From assembly GCA_947054185.1 (NCBI GenBank), contig CAMRVW010000112.1, positions 1 through 6,676 of the forward strand: a DNA stretch of 6,676 nt, written 5' to 3'. Below the pieces are notes generated by a model. It had not been told where the DNA came from. It saw only the letters and a program-made list of their open reading frames with translations, and made no database searches. The stretch is from an uncultured Rikenellaceae bacterium (GTDB lineage Bacteria; Bacteroidota; Bacteroidia; Bacteroidales; Rikenellaceae). Positions 5,819-6,676 of this stretch are shown one piece after another. Numbering within the stretch: the stretch's first letter is position 1; each line of letters starts with the position of its first letter. Position numbers and translations under genes: made by a program.

Positions 5819-6145
5819 ATGACTATTTTAACACTTCTGATGGGCGGTACGGCCGGTGGCTCGAACGCAAGCGGCGGCGACATGACGTCGTTTATTTTGA
5901 TGATGGTATTGATCTTTGTGGTGATGTATTTCCTTATGATACGTCCGCAACAGAAACGCCAGAAAGAGCTTAACAAATTTCGCGAGAGCCTGACGGACGG
6001 CTCAAAAGTCATCACAGCAGGTGGCATTTACGGCACAGTGCGCAAGATTGAGGGTAACATCGTTCATTTAGAGGTGGCTAAAGGCGTCGAGATAAAGATA
6101 GACCGTTCTATGATAATGAACGACAACTCTGACATGGGCAAATAA
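5819..6145 (+). CDS. yajC: Sec translocase accessory subunit YajC
   Basis: 108 residues, the usual size. YajC is a single-span inner-membrane protein that associates with SecDF and SecYEG in protein export. A Gly/Ser-rich N-terminus (GGTAGGSNASGG, 9-20) leads into one transmembrane helix (about 23-41: TSFILMMVLIFVVMYFLM), then the family hallmark IRPQQKRQKE (41-50). The small cytoplasmic beta domain follows, with GSKVITAGGIYGTVRKI (61-77) and VEIKIDRSMI (90-99). The ATG at 5819 is the only start that gives the expected N-terminus. The gene is followed 24 bases later by a strong intrinsic terminator, so it ends the nusB-DUF1573-yajC unit. In other phyla yajC sits beside secDF; in Bacteroidales it sits beside nusB and the ybbR-like gene, as seen here. 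Confidence 0.97.
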   Translation: MTILTLLMGGTAGGSNASGGDMTSFILMMVLIFVVMYFLMIRPQQKRQKELNKFRESLTDGSKVITAGGIYGTVRKIEGNIVHLEVAKGVEIKIDRSMIMNDNSDMGK

Positions 6146-6169
6146 CAATCAGAGGCTGTTATAATTTTG

Positions 6170-6208
6170 ATCGTCCGAAACATTTTGCGGTTTCGGACGA
6201 TTTTTTTT
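6170..6208 (+). terminator. Intrinsic terminator after yajC
   Basis: ATCGTCCGAAAC (6170-6181) pairs perfectly over 12 bases with GTTTCGGACGAT (6190-6201) around an eight-base loop. It is followed by an uninterrupted run of T to 6208. It lies 24 bases past the yajC stop and separates yajC from the independently promoted ybbR-like gene. Confidence 0.95.
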
Positions 6209-6238
6209 ATGTCTGCACAATAGGTTGGGGGGTGTTTG

Positions 6239-6262
6239 TTTGTGTTGCGGTTTGTGTTGCGG
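6239..6262. repeat. 12-bp perfect tandem duplication
   Basis: TTTGTGTTGCGG occurs twice in a row (6239-6250, 6251-6262) just after the yajC terminator. It is a short slippage-type duplication in non-coding DNA with no assigned role. Confidence 0.7.
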
Positions 6263-6305
6263 TTTTTATTCCTGTTTTGATCAGACAGATAATCAGCCTC
6301 GAATA

Positions 6306-6338
6306 TTTGCTTTTATATTCGGCTTATTCGTACTTTAA
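6306..6338 (+). repeat. Upstream, decayed copy of the ybbR promoter region
   Basis: TCGGCTTATTCGTA occurs at 6319-6332 and again at 6395-6408, inside the active promoter. The upstream copy also has TTTG (6306-6309), but its -7 position reads TACTTTAA (6331-6338), missing the consensus end TTTG. It looks like a tandem duplication of a promoter in which one copy has decayed or become a weak second promoter. Confidence 0.5.
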
Positions 6339-6371
6339 CCTTACGGTTTGTAAGATACTCCGCCTCGGACA

Positions 6372-6388
6372 AGCAAATAAAATTTGCT
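6372..6388. promoter_or_regulatory. Inverted repeat over the -33 box of the ybbR promoter
   Basis: AGCAAAT (6372-6378) and ATTTGCT (6382-6388) are exact reverse complements around AAA. The right arm contains the -33 TTTG (6383-6386). A dyad over a promoter element is a typical position for a repressor site, but AT-rich dyads are also common by chance. Confidence 0.3.
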
Positions 6389-6414
6389 CGCCTCTCGGCT
6401 TATTCGTATCTTTG
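6383..6414 (+). promoter_or_regulatory. Promoter of the ybbR-like gene
   Basis: TTTG (6383-6386), 20 bases, then TATCTTTG (6407-6414): an exact Bacteroidetes consensus. The start point would be near 6420, giving a leader of about 17 bases before the GTG at 6437. Its position after a strong terminator shows that the ybbR-like gene has its own transcription. Confidence 0.85.
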
Positions 6415-6436
6415 AGCGTTTTTTAATGATAGCCGA

Positions 6437-6676
6437 GTGAAAAAGTTTTTTTCCCTTCTGAAAGATCCGGCTTTATTGATGTTCATATCAATAGCCGCTG
6501 TCATGTGGTACCTTAACCACCTGAATGCCATTTACATGAACGACATAAACGTGCCCATAAAGGTGCGCGGCATGGCGGGGGTCGACAAAAGCAACCCCGA
6601 CGGTTCGTTCGATGTGGTGTGTCAGGTGCGCGCCAACGGGTACACTCTCATGTTGATGAACCTATTTCCCGGTTAT
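6437..6676 (+). CDS. YbbR-like membrane protein (3' end outside window)
   Basis: The frame is open from the GTG at 6437 to the window edge (80 codons). The N-terminus reads KKFFSLLKDPALLMFISIAA, a short basic segment then one membrane helix (about residues 11-29, ending VMWYL), then NHLNAIYMNDINVPIKVRG. A short cytoplasmic lead, one helix, an LN-x-x-Y motif and an extracytoplasmic strand with VP is the start expected of Bacteroidetes YbbR-like proteins. The family's role is not settled; in other bacteria YbbR (CdaR) regulates a diadenylate cyclase, but that pairing cannot be assumed here. GTG is the only in-frame start that keeps the basic lead; an in-frame TGA lies at 6413-6415, and the next ATG (6479) would cut into the helix. 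In Bacteroidales coaE commonly follows this gene. The family call rests on the N-terminal 80 residues only. Confidence 0.8.
   Translation, partial: MKKFFSLLKDPALLMFISIAAVMWYLNHLNAIYMNDINVPIKVRGMAGVDKSNPDGSFDVVCQVRANGYTLMLMNLFPGY

Noticed and set aside
6232..6426. 64-codon hydrophobic frame starting with GTG
   Set aside because: It starts in a slippage-type 12-bp repeat and runs through the ybbR promoter; hydrophobicity comes from T-rich DNA.

Overview
The window looks like chromosomal DNA from a Bacteroidales bacterium, plausibly a Muribaculaceae or Porphyromonadaceae-type gut species. The evidence is (i) several promoters of the Bacteroidetes form TTTG - 19 to 21 nt - TAnnTTTG, (ii) Bacteroidetes-type protein families (an OmpA-like/DUF3575 fusion, a DUF5119-like lipoprotein, a long form of NusB of about 300 residues, a DUF1573 lipoprotein, a Bacteroidetes-style YbbR), and (iii) gene starts without strong Shine-Dalgarno sequences. 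The genus assignment is inference.

Minus-strand half (1-3673): A large outer-membrane protein gene (start 3285, stop 1591) has an N-terminal OmpA-like domain, a very lysine-rich linker and a C-terminal DUF3575 beta-barrel. It is followed in the same direction, after about 775 bp without a gene, by a lipoprotein gene that runs off the left edge (start 808 or 817). In Bacteroidales such pairs commonly sit at the head of fimbrillin-type surface-fibre loci, so base 1 probably lies inside a longer cell-surface operon. The spacer between the two genes is unusually structured: a pair of 61-bp GC-rich repeats, each able to form hairpins, plus several other hairpins that carry GNRA loops when read on the minus strand. 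The large gene has a leader with two candidate promoters (3643-3673 and 3540-3570).

Plus-strand half (3979-6676): A housekeeping run starts at an excellent promoter (3979-4010): nusB (4034-4933), a DUF1573 lipoprotein (5080-5532) and yajC (5819-6145), closed by a textbook intrinsic terminator (6170-6208). A second excellent promoter (6383-6414), preceded by what looks like a decayed duplicate of itself, drives a YbbR-like membrane protein that starts with GTG at 6437 and runs off the right edge. In Bacteroidales nusB, yajC and the ybbR-like gene usually stay together, so this half is ordinary core genome; the gaps of 146, 286 and 291 bp between these genes are longer than usual for a tight operon.

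I see no tRNA, rRNA, CRISPR array, insertion sequence or defence system. The parts most worth following up are the structured repeat-containing spacer between the two surface-protein genes and the duplicated promoter region before ybbR.
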